From positions 2,418,001-2,482,000 of the forward strand of contig JAUCEF010000014.1 in the NCBI GenBank assembly GCA_033558025.1: 64,000 bases of DNA. Direction: 5' to 3'. The notes under the pieces were generated by a model that was not told where the DNA came from, ran no database searches, and worked only from the letters and a program-made list of their open reading frames with translations. Every line of letters begins with the position of its first letter. Position 1 is the stretch's first letter. The position numbers were made by a program, and so were the translations under genes. The DNA is from Phytophthora sp. 'mugwort' (lineage: Eukaryota; Oomycota; Peronosporomycetes; Peronosporales; Peronosporaceae). This document shows, in pieces, positions 34,151 through 43,843 of the stretch.

Positions 34151-34439
34151 AATGCTGGCTTGAATGCGCTCATCCGGCAAGATAGCCCACACTTAAACGT
34201 CTCTGGCCTGCACAAGCACCACCGACCAGGCCTGAACTGCAAAACTTCCTGAAGTCGATAACTCGTCAGCGTGCGCCAACCCGACCACAGAAGAAGGTTG
34301 TTGCTCGCCGAAAGGCCACTGAGGCGCCAAGTCATAGTCAAGATCGTCTTGAAATGTCATCGCTTCCAGGCCTCATCGACCTAACAAGCACACCCAGTCC
34401 GCCTGATGATATCGCTACCGCGCGACCCCAGCTTGTGAC

Positions 34440-34900
34440 ACGGATTAAGAAGAAGCGAGGCTCTAAGACCATCAAGATATACAAAGGCTTCAGATACACC
34501 AAGTCGTGAGTATCGACCATAAACATTGTGTATCGTACGTACCGCACGTTGGGATGCAAGGCCGTTCTGAAGATAACCCCGACTGCAAAGTGGCGCGTTG
34601 TGGGAGACCACGTCTGTCGGCGAGGTGTGGTGGTGCAAGACATAGTTGCGAAAGATACCGTTGCTATGAAGAAATGACGGATCGATTAGCTACTGAGGAC
34701 CCCGGTATGTCCAAAGGTGATATCTGGGAGAAAGTATGCGCTGAGTTCTACGGACCAAATCGACAAGAGCTACAGCGACGGACAGAATGCAACTGCCAGG
34801 GCCATATTGCTAAACCGATAAAAAAGCAGGATATGTATAAAGACGATAAAAAAAAACTATACCTATGCACTTCTATTGGACCAATATTTAAATTTTAGTT
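34440..34900 (+). pseudogene. possible FLYWCH-like zinc finger fragment
   Basis: Reading the plus strand from about 34478 gives YKGFRYTKS, one stop, then IVYRTYRTLGCKAVLKI and WRVVGDHVC. This spacing of aromatic, Cys and Trp residues resembles the FLYWCH finger found at the N-terminus of MULE-type element proteins. The overlapping 34506-34898 frame has a different reading and no domain. Low confidence because no His pair is seen. Confidence 0.3.
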
Positions 34901-34937
34901 TTCAATCAGGTAAGTTGTAGCGCAAAGTTAGAGACAG

Positions 34938-36317
34938 TTATATTTTGCAGTTAAAAGCTAGTGTTAAGAGTTTGCTAAACGCTATAGTGGCGGTGTTGGT
35001 GCTGATCGATTCCCACGTCTGGATTGTTCGTTTGATGGTGGCCACCCTTTTCTCGCGCGCTGTCATGGCCCTGTCTTTTCCTTCTAGCCACGGTGCTCTC
35101 AGTTTAGACTTCAAAGGACCCATGATTCCAACATCCAATGGCTGACACACCGATTTGGTTTTAGGCAGGGGCTGTAATACAGACACCAGCTCACCCGCAA
35201 TAATATCCTCTGAAGCCTTCGATACGTAGCACTCCATATTGTTCACGAGGAGAACAGATGGCTCAGAAATGTGATACTGCATGAGAGAACGCAGGTAGAA
35301 AGCCCACACACGAGGGTCCATCCAGGCCTTCTTCTGAATAGTATACCCTGAATATACAATGAAGTTTAGCTATTATCATAAAAAGCCTTAGTAAGAATAG
35401 ACGTACCTTCCGGTTAGGTAGGGAGCTCTTCCTGTTCAATTGTGCCGTTTGGCGCTCCTCTCATAATAAAAAGCAGCGGTAACTTCGTCCCATCAGCACA
35501 TCATACACACTGCTGTCATCCTTGCCGAGTACTTTGCTGAGCCAAAATATGGGCGCTGCCTTGCCTTTTGGTGAAAAGATCTTTGATAGGGAAGTATCGT
35601 AATATATTTCGTGATGTAGATAGCACTTGCTGATTATGAACCAAACCGCTCCTTGAAAACAACCGCAAACGCCTCTTAAACTGCTTCCAGGTCAGCATAT
35701 TTTTTTCTTAATGCACTGATACAGACGATTTGGCATCAAAAATACAGTAAGAGAGCATAAATAACAGTCGTACAGCATATACCTTTAATCCACTGAGAGT
35801 ACGCTGGACGAAGCCGTTCGGTAAGGGAAACGTCTGAGCAACCGCAGCAACGATTCATAGGCGTTACTAGCGTCCTTCTTGCCTTCTACGTATATATGTA
35901 GCCAATCACGGTAGTTCTTACGGACAAGGACGGCCATGGAGCTCACCGTCAAGGGGAAGTAATCTCGTCGGGTGTATTTCATATAAGTGATTAGTTCCAG
36001 GCCGAACGGTACGCTCTCCGGCCGCCCTCACGCTCCTGAGAGCGTTTTATCGCTTTCTTCAAACGCAAATATATCTTGCTTCCGTTTACGCCAGTCGTTG
36101 AGTGTCCATCTAGGGACACGTTGCGTGCGAGCTTCCTCGCGCGTTCACTCATTCCCTCCATCGAACGTAATATCTCCCTCATTTTCTTGATGGTATAGTG
36201 TTTGCGGAGCTTCTTCCCGCTAGACGTCACAACTGAAATCAGCGCTTCGACCAGCGGCGAATTCGGCCAGCTGAAGTAAAACGTCCTCCACTGCCATGCT
36301 ATCGTCTTCGGTTTCAT
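34938..36317 (-). pseudogene. third pogo-like DDE transposase remnant
   Basis: Minus strand. The N-terminal third is at 36317-35785, with basic helix-turn-helix-like stretches and the block YTRRDYFPLTVSSMAVLVRKNY. A weakly readable middle lies at 35698-35350, and a clear C-terminus at 35321-34938: SVLLVNNME, then PKTKSVCQPLDVGIMGPLKSKL. That last block is the family hallmark after the second catalytic aspartate. The catalytic Asp is Asn here (VNN where VDN is expected, about 35240), so the copy would be inactive even without its stops. It differs from the copies at 0.3-1.7 and 14.3-15.5 kb, so three distinct DDE_1 lineages are present. Confidence 0.75.
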
Positions 36318-37180
36318 TGCTGGCTGCCTTTATTTTAGCGACTGAGTGGGTATTAGCCAGCTGCTAGCCTAACGTGACTCGCTAAAAATAGTTGTAGGGT
36401 GTAATTTCATTGGCTAATCGTGCATTATCAACAGTACGGTTTCTGTCATCTTGGGATTTGACTGGCAGTTACCTGGCGACAGTTGAATTCTATCCGTCGC
36501 TGAAATAGAAGGTTTGACTGAAGAACAAGTGCTAAGCCGCATCCGCCACGTACGACGCCGATACTACGGAGGTGCTATTCACGGAGTAATGGAAGTTCCA
36601 CCGTGTTCAAAAGTGAAAGACTTCACCATCCCGCTCTTTCGCTTTCATCAGTGATGTACTGGACGTTCTGACCGTGATCGACCCCGACCTCGTTGACCCA
36701 AAAGGTATTGCGTGGGTCAAACCTGAAATCAAGCGGAAGCGCATTGAAAACCCTATCTTTACTCGACATAGGAGTGGCGAAGGATCTGGGGTTATTTCCG
36801 CAAGACGTGGCTAGAGAGTTACTTCATCACGGTGTTGTACGAGCCATTGTGTTTAATTGTTTGAAGAGAAAGTGATGACAAACAAGTGAAGCTCAAGCTA
36901 GAACTAGAGCTTCCAGCTTTATATCGACTGGCTCCCAGGAAACGGTATAGCTAACTTAGTACAAGAGCATTGCGTCTGTCATTGGCGGGATCTTAGCGAC
37001 TTGACCAATCAAATTAGAGGAAGCGAGCCGGAGGAGGAAGCCGGTTGGTGAAGGAGAGACCATGAGCAAAGAGCTCAAGCGTTCAGGTGGAGCTTGACTG
37101 CTATGCGATGTTGAAGTTTTACTGTACAGAGACGGGGGGGTCACTTCGCCCACCCGCTGTACGATCACAATAGGCCCTTG
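36318..37180. other. unassigned element fragments
   Basis: A plus-strand stretch at 36510-36660 reads VLSRIRHVRRRYYGGAI and onward as plausible but unrecognised protein, then continues in other frames to 36875. The copy of the 21-base motif shared with 30.77 kb lies at 37141-37161. No complete gene. Confidence 0.35.
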
Positions 37181-37449
37181 CAGCTTGGCACGGCTCCCAG
37201 ACAGGGTGAACTGCTTCATCCATGTAGTTGCTGACCAGATTCCTTATCGAGTGTTACATGCCAACATAAGCGTTCAGAACGTTCACGACGCAAAGTACCC
37301 CCTATCCACTGCAATTGTTGTCATTAAAGAGAGAAACGCACAGCTGTCTGAGAACGCGTGTGGTACATCTAGTGTATGTAGTAATGCTCGTCGTGACTTC
37401 CTAACGATCTATGTTTATGTTGTTGAACTAGTTCCGCTATTGAGCAACG

Positions 37450-38527
37450 GTGGACCCGTCCATTGAATTGATTTTGCAGAACAAAAATGAAGGAAGCAGT
37501 GACGGGGCTCCATGCCCATTTAAAACTGTTCTTCACTGCCTCTGCGGTTTCTACTGTCTTGGATTATCACGTGGAGAGCTTTCACACATCTATCATAAGT
37601 CGGTAAAGACAATGGGAACTGGAATAGCACTTACGAAGCAACTTAAACCTTTTAACGGATTCACACACGTTCCGACAACATATTTTCGGCCGCACACCGA
37701 TAGTGGTTGTGCACTTCTTCACTGTGCAAACACTTGCCTACTTGATGAAGCTCAAGATGCCTACCGACGCACATACCAAATCAGCATTTCAAAGTCGTCG
37801 GTGTGGCGCATAATTCACTACTGCGGCCTTACCCGAAAAGTAGTCGAACGGAAATCAATGCAAAACCAAGGAGCAGGACGTGTTTCGATTTGTGGAGGAG
37901 TTGAGCCACGTCAACTGGTGCTGCAGTAATCTCGTCTTCCTAGACGAAGTGTCATTCCATAACCGTGGAATGCTTAGGAAGCGAGGATATATTCGCTTAA
38001 AGGACAGACAATTGCAATTCGTGGAGACTTTCAGAGGGAGCCGAGGGTTTCTGTGCTGGCCTTTATGGGAGCGAATGGTGTCCTCGACTACATTGACACT
38101 AAAGGGACGTTCGATCGCATCGAATACGTCAAGTGCTGCAGTAATGTCTCGGCGAAAAAGAATGTGCTGGTCCGAATTTTGTTTGGATACTAGATGGAGC
38201 TTCAATTACCGACACTCCAAAATCGTTCACTTCCTGCGTAGTGTAGGCATTGCCCCTATATTTCTTCCAGCTTACTGCCCATTCTTCAATCCGATCAAGA
38301 TTATATTCGGCTACATCATAATGAGATCCTTTCAGCGGCACTACGCCGAGACTGGTGGCAGCGATCTGCTGCCGTTTGTTGTCGAAACATTGGGCGTTTT
38401 GAGCAGTTCAACATGGCGAAGGTTTTTGACCGTTGTGTTTGGATGTTCAGGGACATTTCCATCCTACTGGACCATTGTTCGGAAGGTGCTCGATTTTGAG
38501 AGCTCTCGCTGCAGTGAATTATGCTGA
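37450..38527 (+). pseudogene. IS630-type (DDE_3) transposase remnant
   Basis: Plus strand. The N-terminal helix-turn-helix region is in one frame (37450-37880) and contains YQISISKSSVWRIIHYCGL. A frameshift near 37870-37890 leads to NLVFLDEVSFHNRGMLRKRGY (first catalytic Asp, about 37950). The second catalytic block WILDGASI (about 38184) is in another frame, followed by the third, LPAYCPFFNPIKIIFGYI (about 38270). The three blocks define the IS630/Tc1 DDE_3 fold. At least three frame changes make it inactive. The end of the frame lies 15 bp before a long hairpin (38542-38605) that could be its terminus. Confidence 0.8.
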
Positions 38528-38541
38528 GGAACACTTCGCGG

Positions 38542-38605
38542 TAAGGTTCATTAATCTGCCTCTCTAAACAGCAGAATTTTTAGAGAGGCAGATTAATTAA
38601 CCTTA
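38542..38605. repeat. near-perfect long palindrome (hairpin)
   Basis: Arms 38542-38568 and 38578-38605 pair over about 27 bp with one mismatch, separated by a loop of about 9 bases. The arm reads TAAGGTTCATTAATCTGCCT then CTCTAAA. It could be fused terminal repeats of a small DNA element or a foldback terminus. Confidence 0.8.
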
Positions 38606-38824
38606 AAGCGAGGCTGATAACGAACTCTAGCAGTAATAAATTACTCTTGATGTTCGGGGTACTCAGCGTTTCCAGTCTTGAGAGTGGATCAATTTCATCG
38701 ATCACGGCTGGTAGAGGGATATCGTCAAGGAACCTCTCGATGATCTCATTGTACACTGCTCAATTTTGCCGCTGATTTTCTAGGCGCCGTCCAAATGCCT
38801 CCCAGTTCTTGTTGAGCTGCATGT

Positions 38825-38880
38825 TTTATTCTATTGACCCATTAACGCAGCCTTTATTCTATTGACCCATTAACGCAGCC
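38825..38880. repeat. perfect 28-bp tandem duplication
   Basis: Two identical 28-bp units at 38825-38852 and 38853-38880, starting TTTATTCTATTGACCCATTA. Being exact, the duplication looks recent compared with the surrounding decay. Confidence 0.9.
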
Positions 38881-39333
38881 AAGCGCAAATCGCGCTGACT
38901 TAGTGAGGTCCGACAAGTGTTGTACGATTTGCGAATCGGCAGCCCGAAGTAAGCGTTCGACTCTAGGCGTTGGGGGTCTAGGACCGCAGCGTCCCAAGTC
39001 AAATGATTCAGTTCCTTACTTGTCCTTCGCCCACATCGCCACACAACCGCACTTCCTTGATATGTTGCCCCCAAAATATATCGTAGCTGCTCCACTACCT
39101 CACGAAGCGTAACCTCTGCTACAGCCCCGAAACGATCGGTATGCTTTGAACGAATACAAGCTGCCAAAAACTCCTCGAGTGCTCGCGCGGTCGGAATACC
39201 GAGTCCGTACACATAGATCATCAGACTTATTGTCTCCTCTCGTAGAGAAGCAACCCAACGGTTCCAGGCTTGCTATAATTTTGTTGTTGGAACGATTTGC
39301 CAATTTCACTTGAATTTCAAGACCCTGCTCCAC
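38859..39333 (-). other. uncharacterised ORF in repeat island
   Basis: Minus-strand frames (39333-39100 and 39221-38859) read as plausible protein, with LREVVEQLRYILGATY in the middle. They overlap in different frames, which suggests a frameshifted repeat protein. No domain recognised. The duplicated 28-bp unit enters its 3' end. Confidence 0.25.
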
Positions 39334-39645
39334 GCCGACTCAGAGGTTCTTTCGATTTAAGAATCATCCTCCTTCTTGGCCTACCCCTTAACATGGCAGC
39401 TAAACTTCTCCCAAAGCTTGTGCATTATAACGCACATTATAAAAAAGGAGATACCGAAATAAATAATCGCTCATGTATTGTATAACAGCCGATTTACAAA
39501 AATCCACAGACATTCCGAGCGCTTTTCACAATACTAAATTTCAAATTTGGACACATACTAACCGGTAGGAAACAGCATCCTTAGGTACGAACCTTTCAGG
39601 TATCGTCTACAGGCTTATACCGGTATTGACTATCTCTCCCGCATG
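39334..39645. other. AT-rich spacer, nothing seen
   Basis: No supported gene or repeat before the Tc1-like element begins. Confidence 0.5.
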
Positions 39646-39647
39646 TA

Positions 39648-41329
39648 CAGTGGGTACAGAAAGTCTACCTCCCAGGCCAACATCAGAATGTGTTAGCGAA
39701 TAACTCAACTTGCACTACTAGTTAATGCAGATTTGCATGATAGTGGAATGCTTACTGAAAGCCCTCGCAATCCATTATTTGCTGGCTGCGAATGCGTTCT
39801 TCGCTGAGCTGTGATGACCATTTCAAAACCTGTATCCATGTTTGAGCGCCTAATAAGTCTAAGTTCAAATTTATAGAGCCAAACCTACTTTCAATTTCGA
39901 TTTCGGGTTTCTAAAGGTAAGACCGCCGCTCTACCATTACTCATCTAGGAAACATGATAGGACCCCTAGTACTTCGTGTGACCGCCACGATTATCTGTAC
40001 CTATTGCAGTCGTTTCGGCATCGAATGGTACAGGTTTGGAACCATCGCAAATGCAATATCGTACCAGATAGCTTGGACGTTTATCTTCAGGTCCTCTAAC
40101 TGGATGCAGGGGACTTATTGGCTCCTACTTTACGTGGGCCCACAAATTCTCAATGGGATTGAGATCTGGGCTCTGAGCTGGATGTTCAAGCACTTCTAGT
40201 TTTTTTCTCTGTAACATAGTTTTGGACGAGTTTAGAACGGTGGCCAGGAGCACCGTCGTGTACGAGCTTAAAATCTTCTCCAACTGCCATGATGCGACAG
40301 TAGCATCTAAATTTGTTTCGAGAATCGTCTTCTAGTATACGCCAGTGATACTAGATTCACACACGTGGAGGGCTCCAACACCTTCATAAGTGATGCACCT
40401 CCAAACCATCAGCGTCTCTCTACCCGACTTGAATGTGGGCACGAGACATTCGTTCTTAACTCTTTCCCGGGTTTACGCCACACATACCCCCCCTCCCCCG
40501 TAAGCCATACAGACGACTCATTACCAAAGATGACCTTTTTCCAGTCGTTGTCCTTGTACTTCAACTTTCAGTGGTATTTGCGTACGCCAAGCGCGCCTTA
40601 ACGTTATTTTTGTTCAAGAACGGTTTCTTGCGTGCAGAATGACCATTAAATCCCTCCTCTTTGCTGCGGGTTGCGAACCGTATGCTTTAAAATATTGACG
40701 CTGTGATATTCTTTGACCATGGCGGCAAGTTTCTCGGCACTAAGGCGACGTTTTTTTTTTTGCTTCACGGACGTTCTGGCGGTCTCCACGGATACTAGTC
40801 TTCCGAGGGCGGCCAGAAAGTAGCCGGGAGTGAGTATAACCGTTTTTCTTTGCGTTCGTGACAATGGTCTTAGTGCTAGACACGTGTATTTCGAGCTGGT
40901 CAGCTATAGCCTGGAAGGTCAGCCCTTCCTGTCGCTTCTCTACACAGCGGTCGCGCAATTGGCGCGAGTGTTCCGTCCTAGGACAAGCAATTGACTGTTA
41001 GTTGCTACCGGAACAGCTTTAACGCGCGTAGTGGTGCTTACCTGGTCTTCCTCATGACGAAACCTCAATTGAATGGCGCCGCCGCCATTATGGCGGTGGA
41101 CGTAGACTTTTTGGGACTAATTTTGGGTGATAGGGGACATTTGATCACATAGCTTCGCTTAGGGTAGCCATTTTGCGAAATGAAGAACTGCATCTAAATC
41201 GTCGCAACTAGGGCTTTCTACTAATACCACGTTTTCATTGGTTCAGCATTTGACTGACCAATATTTTGAGGAATTGCATCGATGAGCTCCTTGGGGTCCA
41301 AGTTGGACGTAGACTTTCTGTACCCACTG
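39648..41329 (-). mobile_element. Tc1-like transposon with TIRs and TA duplication
   Basis: Bounded by inverted repeats CAGTGGGTACAGAAAGTCTA (39648 onward, and its reverse complement ending at 41329), each flanked by TA, the Tc1/mariner target site. The repeats match over about 21 bases, then diverge by one base and continue to match (C/GTCCA). A shorter copy of the repeat core occurs internally at about 41098-41116 (TGGACGTAGACTTTTTGGG), suggesting an IR/DR-type end. The element spans 1,682 bp, close to the normal size for the family, and encloses a Tc1-like transposase pseudogene on the minus strand. Confidence 0.85.
40130..41056 (-). pseudogene. Tc1-like transposase (inactive)
   Basis: Starts at the ATG at 41056. 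A 64-bp GT-AG intron (41041-40978) joins MRKTR to EHSRQLRDRCVEKRQEGLTF, giving the paired helix-turn-helix DNA-binding region (to about 40640, with SGRPRKT as the AT-hook-like link). The catalytic core is eroded. The second catalytic block DDGAPGH lies at about 40258-40238, and the final block QSPDLNPIENLW at about 40180-40140, followed by a stop at HVK. The region between 40640 and 40330 is unreadable in one frame. The intron in the N-terminal domain is notable because many Tc1 genes have none. Confidence 0.75.
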
Positions 41330-41339
41330 TACTTTCGTG

Positions 41340-42041
41340 CGGGGCCCTCGCCAAGGCGAGAACCCTGTAAACAGAGAAAGAAAACAAAAAAAAAAACAGA
41401 GAAGGCTGTAGAAAACCAGAGAGAGTGGGATAGGGAAGAAACCGAGATAGGTATGTAACCGGTCGCATAGTGAAGAGGCGGTATCGTCTGCTACGTGGAT
41501 CCGCTGGGCGAGGGCAGCCAAGCGATCGGAATCGTTCCCAGTTTCACATCGCTCGGCTTTGATCCCTGACTTCTGTACTGACCCCCCCCCTACCATCGTG
41601 TTGCTCGCTCGCTCCGCCCGCGGCCCGCGCCTGACATCTCCCGTCGCTGCTCGCCACGGTGCGCGCCTCCCACCGCTGCTTGCGCTCCCTGCCACGACGC
41701 GCACCCCGCCTCAACGCCCCAAGATGCGCGCCAGGACACGCCGCTCGCTAGTCCGCAGCGTCACCCCGCCGCATCACCCCTCCACGACACCTAACTGCTA
41801 GTAAGTGTCTAATCATATTCATTTTCATGTAGAATATAACTAACTGATCACTTGTTAATACTGCATGTACATATATAACTAAATAAAAGAATCATCCAAT
41901 CTGCTTCCATGTTCTACTCTTCTCGACATACGTCGGACACTATCAAGAAATTCTGGTGAGTAAGGATTGCATTAAATATTGGAAATGCTCGGAAACTAAC
42001 CAAAAATGTGTCGTGGTGTCCATGATATTATTAGGTATTAT
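41340..42041. other. unassigned sequence with C-rich stretch
   Basis: Holds a C-run near 41581 and GC-rich open frames on both strands with no domain, then AT-rich sequence. No supported gene. Confidence 0.4.
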
Positions 42042-42803
42042 TTAATCTTTCAATAAACGTTCAGATCTTCTCCTCCTTTTGCTGTTCCATATCCCGTCAT
42101 CAAGTGCGCATGAGCGGTAGCGTTTTTGGCGTGGCGGCGCCCGCAAGTTTAGAGGCTGCCAGCGCATGGGCTGTAGCCATTTGGGCGTGGCAGCACACGA
42201 AGAACCTCCAAGACAAACATGAAAACTAATGTAAGATAATACGGATATTGTACTCACTGTTGTTAGTGTGCCGCCTACTGTTTCGCCGAGCATTACCTTG
42301 CGCTTCTTACGCTTCGCGTCGCGATACTCCTTGAGGACGCCCTTGCGGATGCTCGCGACTGGCTCCCAGGTCGGCATCCAGTCGACGAGCACTTTTAGCT
42401 CTCCGTCGATAATCGCCTCGTTGAGGAGAGCCCTGTACTTGAACTCGTCACCGGTGGCGCTCTCCACGTTTTCAACGCTCCGCCCAACGAGCTCGTACTT
42501 CTTGAGCTCGTTGAGGTCGATGCGGCGATGTGGAAATCGGTTAAGCACCCGCCGAGTTACCCCCTCTAAGTTGCGCTTGGGCAACGGTAGCTCTGCCATG
42601 TACTGCTTTACGTGCTTGAGCAGAAGGCGGGATGCTTGATCCGTGATGAACCCACCGCCAGGGCGAGCGGCGTGATATTCCTTGCAGAAAGCGAAGAACC
42701 ATTTCGCAGAGGGAGCTCCGATGCATCGCGGATCCTGGAATGACCGCTTTTCAATTGTGCATCCGACACGAAGCGCGAAAGAGAGCGCAACCTTTGTCAC
42801 CAT
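42042..42803 (-). CDS. chromodomain-like ORF, element-derived
   Basis: 253 codons from the ATG at 42803. Residues about 125-165 contain ALLNEAIIDGELKVLVDWMP, then TWEPVASI and VLKEYR. This fits the strand pattern and aromatic W-x-x-TWEP signature of a chromodomain. The N-terminal part (KWFFAFCKEYHAARPGG) is unrecognised. After the chromodomain there is a basic stretch, RDAKRKKRKVML. At about 42260 a GTGAGT donor-like sequence is followed by an AT-rich stretch with possible acceptors, so the C-terminal 80 codons may be intron read-through. Chromodomains of this kind are common at the ends of element integrases and in orphan repeat proteins; a host gene is not excluded. Confidence 0.4.
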   Translation of the reverse strand: MVTKVALSFALRVGCTIEKRSFQDPRCIGAPSAKWFFAFCKEYHAARPGGGFITDQASRLLLKHVKQYMAELPLPKRNLEGVTRRVLNRFPHRRIDLNELKKYELVGRSVENVESATGDEFKYRALLNEAIIDGELKVLVDWMPTWEPVASIRKGVLKEYRDAKRKKRKVMLGETVGGTLTTVSTISVLSYISFHVCLGGSSCAATPKWLQPMRWQPLNLRAPPRQKRYRSCALDDGIWNSKRRRRSERLLKD

Positions 42804-43092
42804 CTGTCGACCTTCCGCTCAGGTCGCGATAGTAGTCATGGTGATGACCTACGTATCAAATTTAATCGTTAAGTATCGCAGCTAACCGTCAGATGCCAAC
42901 AGGAAATATTGTGGCTTTTGCTGTCAGCATTTCGGCCTATAATGATCAAGGCCTTTTTAACTGGTAGAAAGCATGATACTTGTTGCCAAAACTGACACCA
43001 ATTGACCGACTGGTGGATAGCAAACGACTTGGACGATTTCGGGACGGGAACTTGGCATTCATTGACACTCCACATTTAGCTCCCATCCAGCC

Positions 43093-43480
43093 ATGAGCTT
43101 CGACGACTTGGATCTCGACGAGCCATACAGTGTGATGGTCCGTGTGGCGCAGCTCATCTGCGCATACCGGTGTGGCCAATGCATCCGAGAAAAAGCCGCC
43201 GCGCTGGAGATGGTTTTTGCACATGTGTGGATTGACTCGCACCGAGAAGCAGCTGAGTATATTCACGGCGCTTGCCATCCTCTACGTCGCAGAAGACACC
43301 CGACCGCGGCGCGTGCGCTTAAGCGGTGAGCGTGTTCGGTTCCACTATTATCTACCTTTCGTGGGTCGCGTGTGCAAGTCTGCTTTCTTGAGCGGCTACG
43401 GCGTGTCGGCTTCAACAGTGGCGCGCTATTGCCGTATGATTCCTGAAGGCAGGGTGACTGAGTACCAACATGAGTTGTAG
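43093..43480 (+). pseudogene. repeat-associated ORF with frameshift
   Basis: An ATG-initiated frame (43093-43329) and an overlapping frame (43142-43480) together read as one protein interrupted by a frameshift near 43250. The second half holds HYYLPFVGRVCKSAFL and GVSASTVARYCRMI, which looks like a helix-turn-helix N-terminal region of an element protein. No catalytic domain follows. Family not assigned. Confidence 0.35.
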
Positions 43481-43843
43481 GGAGAATGGGAGGACCTCAG
43501 CTAATGAACATGGACTTCAATATCATTTTTGCTCCATTCTAATATTATCTTGCTACATATCTGCTTGCGCGTGGGTCCTTACGAGTAGATATCATAGTAC
43601 TACGATCTCATAGAGCACACATGCGTATTGAATGTCATGGATCACCTTCTCGTACGTATGCATTGCTACCTACGTCTTATCTTTTATGACGTGGGAGAGC
43701 CTTCGATCCTTCGTGACGGTGTTTTCGTCTCCTCGTATAGCTTCCTACTCGAACGTCAATGCAGAACTGACTTACGTTGGACGACCGCCTTGCCTTGGCG
43801 ACCATTCCGCGTCACTCGATGGCTCCGCGCGACGTCGTCGTCT

